A program made the position numbers and the translations under genes. From Abditibacteriaceae bacterium (GTDB lineage: Bacteria; Armatimonadota; Abditibacteriia; Abditibacteriales; Abditibacteriaceae), in contig JAFAZH010000050.1 in NCBI GenBank assembly GCA_019239895.1, forward strand, positions 1-64,000: a stretch of 64,000 nucleotides of DNA, read 5' to 3'. The notes below the pieces were generated by a model. It made no database searches. It was given only the letters and a program-made list of their open reading frames with translations, and had not been told where the DNA came from. Of the stretch, positions 50,221 through 59,576 are shown piece after piece; within the stretch, counting starts at the first letter, position 1, and each line of letters starts with the position of its first letter.

Positions 50221-52695
50221 TTAACTGCTTCCTTGCGATGAAGTTTCTGAGATTACGGGAATGACCAGCCAACCAGAGGGACTCAGCGCATACGGCCACA
50301 GGAAGGGTATATTACGCCCGACATTATCTGCCGCAGCCTGGTCATTTTTCTTGGCAGCTTGGTCGTTGGCAGTTGTTGATGTTGTAGTTTGAGGGGCAGG
50401 GATAAGAGGAAGTTCCGTGCTGGGATCACCAAATAAAATCCAGGTGCGGCGCACATCCAGGTCGGAAGTAGCAGCTTTGGCTTTTACCACGGCTTCACCA
50501 ATGGTGCGTGGTCGCTCGGACTCCAGGGTTTGGAACATTAACTTAAAGAATGCCTGGCTCATTTTCTCTTGTTGGTCGGGGAAGGTCTCGCCCGATGAAG
50601 CCCACACTGCAATCGCGCCACCATGCGGTGCTTTGAGCAATGCTTCAGCTAAACTTTCTGTAACAGGATCAATAAAATAACCATTCAAACAGTTGCTGCA
50701 AAGGACTATGGGTAAGCGTTGACCATTGGTTAAACCCGGAGCATCGGTACTGGCGAGGAGTTTTGCTCCCGTCCAGATGTCCAGCGATCCATGACCCACA
50801 TAATTGACCAACAATGGCCCCTGGTTAAACGCGGCCACAATACGGTCGTGAGTAGTCGCATCATCAGCATCCCCACGATTGATCTTCACTATGGGAACGC
50901 TGGAAGGCAAGAGTGCAGCTAGAGCATCATTAGCACCTTTAAAATCGTACCCGCGCTCCGTATCAGAAACAAAAACCGCACTTTGTGGAGGATTGGTGGC
51001 TGGCACTCCATTGTAATTAACAATCTTGTTGATAACGGTGGCAGCTTGGCTTGAAGTGCGCACAGGCAAACGACCAACGGCCATTTCTGGTAGGCCATCA
51101 TTGTTAAAATCTGCCAGCCAATCATCGGATGTGGTTTCAAGCACAGACGTATCTATAAGTTTGGTAGGCACAAAATCGGAATTTCCATCGCCGAAATAGT
51201 TGCGCGGATCAACGCTGCTATCACCTAACAAAAGCACGAATCGGGGCGATTTAGACCACAATCCCTTGCTGCGGGATAGAAAAGCTTTAATAGCAATCGG
51301 ATCGTGCATTCCATAGTTGAATTCGTCATAGAGGTCTTCAACATCAATCGTTTGCACAGCCAGCCCTTGCTGCTGGCGATGCGCCGCTAAGGGCGCTGCC
51401 GCTGCCATAAAAGCGGCGTGCGAGATAATAACCAGATCGGCGCTGTGGCCTGTATGCCAGGTGCTTGGATTATTCCGTTCCACAGCAGCAGGAATCATAA
51501 ATTGCCCGGTGGGTAGAGCTAATAGGGTATGCACTCCCACGCCGGGAACTTTGAAGCTGGTGCTATGCTTATCTGGGGCAACACGGGGCAACACTTCAGC
51601 AACGGCATTGGCATCAGTCACGTCTAATACACGTATCGAGGGGCTACTTAATCCATCTAAGCTTACGGTCTGCCTGCCAGGGGCCGTGAAAGTTAGAGTG
51701 TTATTAACAGCGTGGTAGCGGCGGGGATAGATTAAGCGAATGTAATCCAACAGGCTTACATCGCGTTGCTCGCTATTGGTTACTAACTTTAGCGTATTCT
51801 GTCCAGCGTGTAAGGCGCTTTGTGGCACAGGCAGTTTGGCCGCATAACGAATCGCGCCCGTAAATGAGATGGTGCCAAGCAGGACGTTATTGAACTGCAC
51901 CTTTATGATATGGCTCGCCGTGCTGACGCCTTGCAATGATATTTCCAGAGTGGCCGCATTGGAGGGGCCAGCATTGGCAGCCAGGTCGGACACCTGAAGG
52001 TCTTGGGTAAAGCCCAGGCTATTAACGACCGGCCCGAAAAAGTTGCTGGCCGCGCCATTGAGCAGAAAGCTGTAATAGATGCTGCGGGGACTGGTTTCCG
52101 TAACATTCAAAAACGAGGCAACTGCTGTTGCACCAGGAGTCCCCGTCGGAGTAGCGGCAATCCTCAACCCTGTGCCCACTCCCCCGCGTAGCCAATAAAC
52201 ATGCTCGCCCGTTGTTGGCATATTAAGAGCCATACCGTAAAATTCAATATAATCCCCAGTTCCCAACTTCGCCTTATTCTGGCCAGAAACAACGATAGGG
52301 ACTTCATTGCCTTCGGCAAAAAGTTGTAACGAGCGAGGTGTCACAGCGGGATCAAGGCCAGCGGCCACTAATTGCGCCTGTGTCACGCGATACCAACCCG
52401 TGCGCTGCACCCGAATTTTAATGGCATCTCCTCCAGCAAGTTCCCATTGGCGCGTTTGATTGCCAGTGGGAACGGCAGTCAGAACACGGGGCATATCTAT
52501 GGGGGGCACAATGTTAGCGCGGGGGGTAAATTCTGGGCTGGTTATCCAACCTGAAAAGAAGTTGTTGGCAGACGCAACATCACTAACAGGGGCTAAGTTC
52601 TGTTGTCCTAACGCCCTTGAGCAAGTGGCTAATAGTCCCAGCGATATTACCCATTTAACGGATTTTCTAAACATAAACCTTGAGCTTTGGATCAT
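50221..52695 (-). CDS. Exported C25 (gingipain-type) cysteine peptidase
   Basis: An 824-aa secreted protein. The signal region is FRKSVKWVISLGLLATCSRA. Catalytic elements of family C25 appear in the C-terminal half: RFVLLLGDSSVDPRNYFGDG, LVNYVGHGSLDIWTGAKLL (His near residue 633) and PIVLCSNCLNGYFIDPVTES (Cys near 668). The N-terminal half has immunoglobulin/beta-sandwich strands. Gingipain-like peptidases often mature surface proteins or act in sortase-like type IX secretion, but no T9SS genes or C-terminal T9SS signal are visible here. It is the next gene downstream of the PqqD-knottin gene on the same strand. Start may be the Met eight codons in. Confidence 0.85.
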   Translation of the reverse strand: MIQSSRFMFRKSVKWVISLGLLATCSRALGQQNLAPVSDVASANNFFSGWITSPEFTPRANIVPPIDMPRVLTAVPTGNQTRQWELAGGDAIKIRVQRTGWYRVTQAQLVAAGLDPAVTPRSLQLFAEGNEVPIVVSGQNKAKLGTGDYIEFYGMALNMPTTGEHVYWLRGGVGTGLRIAATPTGTPGATAVASFLNVTETSPRSIYYSFLLNGAASNFFGPVVNSLGFTQDLQVSDLAANAGPSNAATLEISLQGVSTASHIIKVQFNNVLLGTISFTGAIRYAAKLPVPQSALHAGQNTLKLVTNSEQRDVSLLDYIRLIYPRRYHAVNNTLTFTAPGRQTVSLDGLSSPSIRVLDVTDANAVAEVLPRVAPDKHSTSFKVPGVGVHTLLALPTGQFMIPAAVERNNPSTWHTGHSADLVIISHAAFMAAAAPLAAHRQQQGLAVQTIDVEDLYDEFNYGMHDPIAIKAFLSRSKGLWSKSPRFVLLLGDSSVDPRNYFGDGNSDFVPTKLIDTSVLETTSDDWLADFNNDGLPEMAVGRLPVRTSSQAATVINKIVNYNGVPATNPPQSAVFVSDTERGYDFKGANDALAALLPSSVPIVKINRGDADDATTHDRIVAAFNQGPLLVNYVGHGSLDIWTGAKLLASTDAPGLTNGQRLPIVLCSNCLNGYFIDPVTESLAEALLKAPHGGAIAVWASSGETFPDQQEKMSQAFFKLMFQTLESERPRTIGEAVVKAKAATSDLDVRRTWILFGDPSTELPLIPAPQTTTSTTANDQAAKKNDQAAADNVGRNIPFLWPYALSPSGWLVIPVISETSSQGSS

Positions 52696-52719
52696 TTATA
52701 TATATAGCGGTTCATCGGT

Positions 52720-52779
52720 TATAGGCTACACCTGGGAACCCAGAGCGTGAGCGACGGCTTGGGTCCTCTGTAGCCTATA
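52720..52779. repeat. Inverted repeat upstream of the C25 gene
   Basis: Perfect arms TATAGGCTACA (52720-52730) and TGTAGCCTATA (52769-52779), with a GGAACCCAGAGCGTGAGCG motif in between that resembles the arm core of the element at 32106-32193. It lies in the 233-bp gap between the PqqD-type gene and the peptidase gene. Confidence 0.6.
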
Positions 52780-52928
52780 GCTTATGACACGCTATAGCTT
52801 TTTATAGAGACAGGCAAAGGAGCAGCAAGAGGTTCGCGCCTGCTGTTCTTTTGCCCCCAGTTAGACAGGAAACGCCTCACTGCCGTTTATTTAACTTATT
52901 GAGATTTCAGGTCTTCAAAGCCAGTCAA

Positions 52929-53405
52929 CTACACACAGGTTCCACCTGTACAGGCATAGGGTGAGCAGCATTGAACTCCTGCTCCGCTGCAATTACCATT
53001 TTGTCCTACGCAACTTACGGCCTGAGCAGCTTTAGGGGCCACAATGGTCGTCACCACCGCAGCGGCGGCCACTGCACCGGCGCGGCGGAACAGTTCGCGC
53101 CGTGACACCGCCGTGACTGGAAGTGTCATTCGCTCTTGCAGCAAATGCAACTGGCTCAATTGATCGAGGGCAAACCATACCACGTCTTCCTCAACCGGCG
53201 TGTGCAACTCTTGCTGAGTTACCTGGGCCAACTCGGTCACACTTCGCTGCCCATCACAATGCTGCCACACCACCGCAGCCGTGCGACTCAGGCAATGCGC
53301 TTTGTTATTCTTGAGGTCATAAACCAATACTTCTTCCGGCAAGCTTTCGACCACTAACTCTTCCTGGCGTGCCAGGGGCCGTAACGGTTCCGATACTAAA
53401 CTCAT
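52929..53405 (-). CDS. PqqD-like protein with internal Tat-type signal and knottin-like Cys tail
   Basis: A 158-aa protein with three parts. Residues 1-95: PqqD-like domain (VLVYDLKNNKAHCLSRTAAV, VWQHCDGQRSVTELAQ, VWFALDQLSQLHLL), the RiPP-recognition fold. Residues 101-129: a twin-arginine-type segment SRRELFRRAGAVAAAAVV ending in APKAAQA, a plausible signal-peptidase site after A129. Residues 130-158: a cysteine-rich tail with C132, C139, C146, C147, C152 and C157, i.e. C-x6-C-x6-CC-x4-C-x4-C, the inhibitor-cystine-knot spacing. GAGGAG 5 bp upstream fixes the ATG. No radical SAM enzyme or PqqA-type gene is adjacent; the C25 peptidase gene follows. The chimera may be a recognition domain fused to its own exported peptide, or a membrane-bound protein with a disulfide knob. 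Confidence 0.8.
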   Translation of the reverse strand: MSLVSEPLRPLARQEELVVESLPEEVLVYDLKNNKAHCLSRTAAVVWQHCDGQRSVTELAQVTQQELHTPVEEDVVWFALDQLSQLHLLQERMTLPVTAVSRRELFRRAGAVAAAAVVTTIVAPKAAQAVSCVGQNGNCSGAGVQCCSPYACTGGTCV

Positions 53406-53587
53406 CTGAACTCCTCTTCAACGCTCACGATGACTTGGGGTCATCTCAACATCACGAGTAAGACTCTCTTAGGAGCTTGCCGCTATGTATAAATCAACTG
53501 CCCAGATGATAGGCATATTGTTTGCTACTTTAACATAGATTTCTTGACAGTGCGAATAGAACTTTTTGAATCGTCAATCCACAATCG

Positions 53588-53812
53588 TCAATTCATCTGC
53601 CCTAACAACGGCGAGCGCCGCAGCGCCCCTGCCGAACCACTACTGCCACGCGGCATAATCGGCCCGTGCCAGGTGCTTTTGCCGTTGGTATCTACATCTT
53701 CGAGCCAATACTTAACATTCGGCGCAACAGGTAAGGTATCGGGCCACGCATAGGAGTAACCACCCGGATCATTAGCGCCCGTCTGTAAAGCGGAACCGGC
53801 AATCGTATTACT
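53588..53812 (-). pseudogene. Remnant of the C-terminal surface-protein module
   Basis: Conceptual translation on the minus strand gives TIAGSALQTG, GYSYAWPDTLPVAPNVKYWL, EDVDTNGKSTWHGPIMPRG and RRSPLLGQMN followed by a stop. This is clearly homologous to the last 70 residues of the proteins at 54815-57607 and 57804-59321 (IAGSALQGAG..., KYWLEDVDTRGKSTWHGPI). There is no start codon or upstream domain: at about 53812 the similarity ends abruptly. It is a truncated gene end left by deletion or recombination. Confidence 0.8.
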
Positions 53813-54127
53813 GCATTTCGTATCATCGTCAAGATGTCTTATTTAGTGTCGTTGCACATCACTTTCAAATCATTGTTAGCAGATTTTGAATAACAGACGG
53901 CAGATTAAGAAAGTGTGTTGTCCATTCTTGCAAATCTGAAGGCAGATCAGCGATGTCCAAAAGCAGATTTCAATAATCTGCCTTCCCTTATTCAATAATT
54001 GAAATGCATTTTTGCCCGTTCGCTATCCTATCGTGCAAATATTACAGCGTATTCCATTTATTCGCTCATACTGTGCAGGGGATGCTACAATACACATATT
54101 CCCGGACAGGCATAAAAGGAGCTTAAC
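53813..54127. other. Non-coding gap with GCAGAT-type repeats
   Basis: No gene seen. It contains a 10-bp inverted repeat (GAAGGCAGAT 53938-53947 with ATCTGCCTTC 53976-53985) and four scattered GCAGAT motifs between about 53880 and 53970, then the AAGGAGC ribosome binding site of the next gene. Probably the promoter region of the FN3 gene plus repeat debris next to the pseudogene. Confidence 0.4.
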
Positions 54128-54742
54128 ATGGCACAAGATTATATTCCTGCAACCGATGCTGCCTTTTTAACCTTTGGCACAACCCTGGCGCAGAATTTGA
54201 CTGCTACTCCCGCTGTCTATGGCGTGACCGCAGCCCAAGCGACAACACCCACTAATGCGATGAACCAAGTCGGTCAAGCACTGCAAGATGTGGATGCGTT
54301 GAAAGCTCAACTAGCTTCCGCTGTCATGCAGAAAGAACAATTACTTACTGCCGCCGAGCAGTTGATCCGTCCGCTAGTGCGACAGATTCAAGCTAATCCC
54401 AACATCACCGACGCTCAGAAGGCACAAGCTGGATTACCCATCCATGATACTCAACCCAGCGCGACAACACCAATGGCCCCCACAAATCTGGTAGTCAAAG
54501 CCAATGCCGACGGCGTCCATGAGCTAGCCTGGAATCGCAATGGCAATCTACCCGGCACGCTATTTATCGTGGAGTGCAAGCGCGGCACCGACACCGCTTG
54601 GTTTATCGTCAACATTGTGGCGGCCACTCGTCTCAAGCATGGTGGCAACACGCCCGGCCAGAAGATTGTGTATCAGGTGCGGGCACGACGCGGGAATATG
54701 GAGTCGGCCAATAGTAATGAAGCCGGAGCCTATTTGTCGTAG
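54128..54742 (+). CDS. Fibronectin type III-like protein
   Basis: A 204-aa protein without a signal peptide. The N-terminal half is helical (NAMNQVGQALQDVDALKAQL, VMQKEQLLTAAEQLIRPLVR), the C-terminal half an FN3-like sandwich (PMAPTNLVVKANADGVHELA, WNRNGNLPGTLFIVECKRG, KIVYQVRARRGNMESANSN). The layout resembles proteins used as fibre or spore-type structural additions, but a function cannot be named. AAGGAG upstream fixes the start. Confidence 0.65.
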   Translation: MAQDYIPATDAAFLTFGTTLAQNLTATPAVYGVTAAQATTPTNAMNQVGQALQDVDALKAQLASAVMQKEQLLTAAEQLIRPLVRQIQANPNITDAQKAQAGLPIHDTQPSATTPMAPTNLVVKANADGVHELAWNRNGNLPGTLFIVECKRGTDTAWFIVNIVAATRLKHGGNTPGQKIVYQVRARRGNMESANSNEAGAYLS

Positions 54743-54814
54743 GAGTTCTTCCTCACTCTCGGTCATATAAGGCTATCAATGTCGCAAGGTTCATCTAGAC
54801 TCAGGCTGCGAGGC

Positions 54815-57607
54815 TTAGGGAGAGACTGCCATTGCGCCCAGCAATGGCGAGCGTCGTTGCGCCGCTGCTGAGCGCGTGCTAACACGCGGCGTAATCGGCC
54901 CGTGCCAGGTGCTTTTGCCCCGCGTATCCACATCCTCTAACCAATACTTGGTGCCAGGGGCTTGCAGGGCATCGGGCCAGGCGTAAGTCTCGCCACTGCC
55001 CGCGCCTTGTAAGGCAGAGCCAGCAATCAGTCCTGTCCTATTAAGCCGCACCCTCTTACCCTTCACTTCGCGGTAGACGTTGAAACCTAAGTTATCTACT
55101 TCATAACCTGTCTGCCAGTTCAGCCACAGCACACCTGTATAGCGCGTGGCAGTAAAGGAGATCAGCTTCACAGCGGTGGCGGTTGGGGGCAGCAGTTTGC
55201 TCACAAAGGCATCATTTAGTGGAAAGGGATTATTGGGATCGCTGATATTGGTCGAAGTTGTCTGGTAGGCGTTAGGGGTCGTGGGAAAGTCAGGCGAACT
55301 CGTAGTGCCAACGACATAGATGGCCCCTCCACTGTCTACCGAGATGCCGCTGGCTCCCTCATCATTGCTACCACCAAGATAGGTGGAATAAACAAGATCG
55401 GCGGTGCCACCGCCCACCGGATTTAGCTTGCTGATAAAGGCGTCAAGGCCCCCACCATCGGCTCCGTGGGTGGTCTGATAAGCCCCATTCGTAGTCGGAA
55501 AAGGGTTGGAATAAGTGGAACCGGTAGCATAGATCATGCCTGCACCATCTACGGCAATGCCCAAACCGTAATCCGCGTCGCTACCACCAAGATAGGTGGA
55601 ATAAACCAGGTCGGCAGTTCCAGCACCCGCCGGATTTAGCTTGCTGATGAACGCATCTTGGTTTGTATTGTAGCTTCTATCATAGGCCCCAGGAGTGGTG
55701 GGAAAGTCGGAGGAAGAAGTGAAGCCAATGACATAAACAGTACCGGAACTATCTACTGCAATGCACTGGCTTGAGGCACTCCCATCACCAGTAACCTCAT
55801 CATCACGAGTGCCGCCCAGGTAAGTCGAGTAAACCAGACTTGCAGTACCTGCCAGGTTCGTATTCAACTTGCTTACAAACACATCATAGAGAGGGCCGTT
55901 AAAGGTCGTATTATAGGCATTGGTGGTCGTAGGGAATTTGTCAGGGGCCGTTCCATCGGAGTTAGTATTACCAGCCACATAGACGGCTCCCGTAGCATCC
56001 AGCGCAATGCCCCGGCCCTCATCATAATTGATACCACCGAGATAAGTGGAATAGACCAGGTCGGCAGTTCCAGCACCCGCTGGATTTAGCTTGCTCACAA
56101 ACGCATCAGTAGCTCCCCCACCATAAGTTTGCTGGTAGGCATTGCCAGTGGTGGGGAAGTCATCGTCGTTGGTAGAATTGCTACCAAAGGTTCGACCCAC
56201 GACATAGACATTATTGCCCTGCACCTTAATGCCATACCCGTCGTCGTTATTACTACCACCAAGATAGGTGGAATAAAGTAGGATGTTACCACTTGCATTC
56301 AGCTTGGTCACAAAGGCATCGCTGCTCCCCCTCAGACTCGTGCTATAAGGGGAGCCTCCTCCGGGAGCAGCGGTGGGAAAGTCGCTGGAACTGGTGCTAC
56401 CCGTGACATAGGCACTATTCTCATTATCCAGCGCAATGCCAAAGCCCACGTCGCTATCACTACCGCCGAGATAAGTGGAGTAGACCAGACTCGGAGTGCC
56501 ACTGGAATTCGTATTGAGCTTAGTCACAAAGGCATCACTCAATCCGTTATTGTTCGACTGGGCAGCATTTAAGGTTGGGAAGTCGCTGGAAAGGGTGTTG
56601 CCGGTGACATAAGCATTACCCGCATTGTCTATCGCAATCTCATGGCCCGCGTCGTCGCCGCTGCCACCCAGGAAGGTGGAATAAAGCAGTTGGGGATCAA
56701 TCACCAGAGGCCGCCGATGGTCATAGGCCCCCAGATGAAAGCCGACCTGAAGCGCGGCGCGGGTTGAGCGCGGCGCGGTGCGCAGAGCATAGCGCCCCGC
56801 AATGCGGCGGCGCTGACCATTGATGATTTGATAGATAACGGGCGCGTGCTGCACGACTCGTCCGCTGCCAGTTTCGATGACCAATTCCCCCTGGCGGGTC
56901 AGATGCAACCGTTGCGCCCCACCAAACCCCAACCGAATAACACTGGCATCCGCTCCCGGCGCGACCACGAAATCATATTCCAACTGGCGTTGCTGCCCAT
57001 AATAGATCAGGTCTATGCCACGATATACACTGGCATACTTCACCCGTGCATACTGCGCCACGCTCGTGTGCCACTTGCTTTTATCATTACCAATGAAGTA
57101 ATTGCTGACGCCCGCCAGCTTATCCTGCCCACTCACCCCGGGTCGCGGATTGGCTCCCACCAACTTGAGGCGCAACACCGTTGGGTGCTGAGTCCTGAGT
57201 GCTGAGTGCTGAGTGCGCAGCGGCGTGCCTGGCTTCTCTGCCCTCCCACTGTGCCCTGTATCTTTATGCAGTGTCAGAACGGCTTCGTTGGGCGTGAGAA
57301 AAAGGTTATAGCCACTGCCACGCGCCAGGAACTTAACGGGCGCGGCAGTCTGCCCCTGGTTGACCTCAAAGGCCATCGGCAGTCGCCCATAGTGAGCCGC
57401 TACAGCAGAGGTTGGTAGTGTATTGGCTTGGACTGTCGCGCCAGTTAGGAGTGTATTCAGGCCCAACAGCAAGCCTAAGCCGCGGTGCAAGAATGCCCAT
57501 TGCGGCCTATTGGTAGCAAAGGTGCGTGTTACAGTGCATCCTTCTATTGCAAGTGTTGACTGGCGCATCCCTGCGCCAGCTTTGATCTGGCCCGGTGTTG
57601 AAGTCAT
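54815..57607 (-). CDS. SBBP beta-propeller surface protein with shared C-terminal module
   Basis: A 930-aa exported protein. After a hydrophobic leader (about residues 40-65) comes a propeller-preceding domain (LPMAFEVNQGQTAAPVKFLA, RGSGYNLFLTPNEAVLTL), then about eight SBBP repeats of the form LVYSTYLGGSxxDxGxGIAxD followed by GxxYVTGxTxSxDFPT. The last 120 residues are a beta module (AVKLISFTATRYTGVLWLNW, QTGYEVDNLGFNVYREV, KYWLEDVDTRGKSTWHGPI) shared with the next gene and with the pseudogene at 53588. SBBP proteins are extracellular adhesins or binding proteins. The role of the tail (anchor or sorting) is inferred. Confidence 0.88.
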   Translation of the reverse strand: MTSTPGQIKAGAGMRQSTLAIEGCTVTRTFATNRPQWAFLHRGLGLLLGLNTLLTGATVQANTLPTSAVAAHYGRLPMAFEVNQGQTAAPVKFLARGSGYNLFLTPNEAVLTLHKDTGHSGRAEKPGTPLRTQHSALRTQHPTVLRLKLVGANPRPGVSGQDKLAGVSNYFIGNDKSKWHTSVAQYARVKYASVYRGIDLIYYGQQRQLEYDFVVAPGADASVIRLGFGGAQRLHLTRQGELVIETGSGRVVQHAPVIYQIINGQRRRIAGRYALRTAPRSTRAALQVGFHLGAYDHRRPLVIDPQLLYSTFLGGSGDDAGHEIAIDNAGNAYVTGNTLSSDFPTLNAAQSNNNGLSDAFVTKLNTNSSGTPSLVYSTYLGGSDSDVGFGIALDNENSAYVTGSTSSSDFPTAAPGGGSPYSTSLRGSSDAFVTKLNASGNILLYSTYLGGSNNDDGYGIKVQGNNVYVVGRTFGSNSTNDDDFPTTGNAYQQTYGGGATDAFVSKLNPAGAGTADLVYSTYLGGINYDEGRGIALDATGAVYVAGNTNSDGTAPDKFPTTTNAYNTTFNGPLYDVFVSKLNTNLAGTASLVYSTYLGGTRDDEVTGDGSASSQCIAVDSSGTVYVIGFTSSSDFPTTPGAYDRSYNTNQDAFISKLNPAGAGTADLVYSTYLGGSDADYGLGIAVDGAGMIYATGSTYSNPFPTTNGAYQTTHGADGGGLDAFISKLNPVGGGTADLVYSTYLGGSNDEGASGISVDSGGAIYVVGTTSSPDFPTTPNAYQTTSTNISDPNNPFPLNDAFVSKLLPPTATAVKLISFTATRYTGVLWLNWQTGYEVDNLGFNVYREVKGKRVRLNRTGLIAGSALQGAGSGETYAWPDALQAPGTKYWLEDVDTRGKSTWHGPITPRVSTRSAAAQRRSPLLGAMAVSP

Positions 57608-57803
57608 AGTGCCGTCCTAAAATCAGAATAGAGGTTACAACGTGAATGCACCAACACAAGGTCAGGGGAGTTAAAAGGTAGACGTTAACTCTTGTCTCAT
57701 GACAATGTAAATCACGCCCCTATTGTAGACGACTTGCCCATAAAAAGCAAGCCTAAAACGACCAATCTCTTATGGCGTTTTCACAAATGCACTTATGCTG
57801 AAA

Positions 57804-59321
57804 TCACCGCAAGGTATCGCCTAACAATGGCGAGCGTTGCAGACCCTTACCGGAACCCCGCCCCGGTTGTGGGCTAATCGGCCCGTGCCAGGTGCTTTTG
57901 CCGCGTGTATCTACATCTTCAAGCCAATACTTAGCACCCGCTGCTGGGGACGCATCGGGCCAGGCATAGCTAAAGCCGTCGTGAGTGCCCATCTGCAAGG
58001 CGGCACCCGCAATCAAAGCCTTCCTATTAAGCCGCACCTTCTTACCCCTCACTTCGCGGTAGACGTTGAAACCTAAGTTATCTACCTCATAGCCTGTCTG
58101 CCAGTTCAACTGGATGCTATCGGTGTAGCGGGTGGCAGTGAAGGAGATAAGAGTGACCGCAGTCGCTATAAAAGGGGCCAAGGCCACGCCGCGAAACGAA
58201 GTTCCTGCGGGAGCCGTAGCCAGAGTTGTTGCAGTTCCCGTAATGCTCGCATTATAGCCTGTTGCATCTGTAGCGCCATAAAGGGTGCCGCCTCCTGCAC
58301 TGACACTATTGCCGGTGGTGGCAAAGAGTTTCACCGTTGGTGGCGACGTGTTGGGGTCAACATACCCCGTCAAACCTCGCACCGATGTCGCACTAAAGGA
58401 ACCCGATGATGTCCAACTCCCACCGCTATAGGTGAACTTCTTGATTTGACTTTGGTTATCGTCGGCAATATACACGGTGTCTAGACCCGTGCCCGCATAA
58501 CTGGAACTCGCAGAGGAATCTAAATCGGCGAAGAAAAAGGCGTACGGACTGGTGCCAGCCACTAATAAAGTTGGGGTGGTAGGAGAACCGACCGGGCCAA
58601 GATCATAAAGTCCTGTAAACCCAGTTCTCTGCATAGTAAAAAACACGCGACTTTTGAAGATGTTCACCTGACGAATATTCACCAAAGTATTGCTGCTAAC
58701 CAATGTAGAAGAAGCACTGCCTAAAGTCGTGGAACGCACTCCTGTACTGAGTTGGGTGGTAGTTGGTGTAGCTGCGGGAGTTGGGCCAGTACCAGCCGTA
58801 TAAAGATTGATCCCATCGGAACTGGCGGCACCCGTCGGGCTATTCTTATCGTAAGCATCGTTAAGGGCAGTAGTTGTATCAATATTCCCACTCGCATCAA
58901 CACGCCCCACCACGCGAGCAATCGGCGTCGCGCCTGGCGTTGGGGTCGCCGAGGGCATGGAGGTAGAGGAAAGCGATGTCGCCGCCGGAATGGTCGAAGC
59001 ATAGCCCATGAACAATAGGTACTTATTGTCCGCAGAACGCGTTAACAAGCCCTCAGCAACAGCCAATCCGTTAGCAATCAATGGGTTTGGTGTACTGCCA
59101 CTACCAAATGTGGTCGGTAGCGCAATGCTATTGTTGGTATAGGTGCCATCTTGTTTGTATTCGTCAAGAAAAACCGGGCTACCTGTATTACTTAGTGTCC
59201 CAGCTCCATTACCAACCCGATAAATGATGAGATTACCCGCTGTAAAAGCCGCCGCATGAGTTAGGCAATGAAACGTGAACGTCAGCATATACAGCAGCAG
59301 GGTGCATACAATTCTTCTCAT
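57804..59321 (-). CDS. Exported beta-rich surface protein with shared C-terminal module
   Basis: A 505-aa exported protein (signal peptide MRRIVCTLLLYMLTFTFHCL; GAGGAA upstream). The central part is a Ser/Thr/Gly-rich propeller-like fold (NLIIYRVGNGAGTLSNTGSP, TVYIADDNQSQIKKFTYSGG, LTGYVDPNTSPPTVKLFATT). The last 120 residues carry the same module as the upstream SBBP protein (VTLISFTATRYTDSIQLNWQ, KYWLEDVDTRGKSTWHGPI), here ending RSPLLGDTLR. Function unknown; likely surface-exposed and possibly anchored by that module. Confidence 0.75.
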   Translation of the reverse strand: MRRIVCTLLLYMLTFTFHCLTHAAAFTAGNLIIYRVGNGAGTLSNTGSPVFLDEYKQDGTYTNNSIALPTTFGSGSTPNPLIANGLAVAEGLLTRSADNKYLLFMGYASTIPAATSLSSTSMPSATPTPGATPIARVVGRVDASGNIDTTTALNDAYDKNSPTGAASSDGINLYTAGTGPTPAATPTTTQLSTGVRSTTLGSASSTLVSSNTLVNIRQVNIFKSRVFFTMQRTGFTGLYDLGPVGSPTTPTLLVAGTSPYAFFFADLDSSASSSYAGTGLDTVYIADDNQSQIKKFTYSGGSWTSSGSFSATSVRGLTGYVDPNTSPPTVKLFATTGNSVSAGGGTLYGATDATGYNASITGTATTLATAPAGTSFRGVALAPFIATAVTLISFTATRYTDSIQLNWQTGYEVDNLGFNVYREVRGKKVRLNRKALIAGAALQMGTHDGFSYAWPDASPAAGAKYWLEDVDTRGKSTWHGPISPQPGRGSGKGLQRSPLLGDTLR

Positions 59322-59576
59322 GCTTATGTTCCTCAAGGTTAATAAGGTTAATGTTGCTGGGGTTGTAACATAACGTCAGTGACTTTGACTAGGCCGAGCT
59401 AACCACTTAGATAATCTCTTATACCAGTTAATAGAAAGGAATGCAAGATGTGTTTATAGGGTTTTTAACGGCAAGATTACAACTTTGCTGGTACTTGTGT
59501 TAGCCCCAATTGCAAAGGGATTCGACGTAAGCAGCGGAGCCGTCGCGGAGTTAGCCATCGAGTTGGGCAGGATAGC

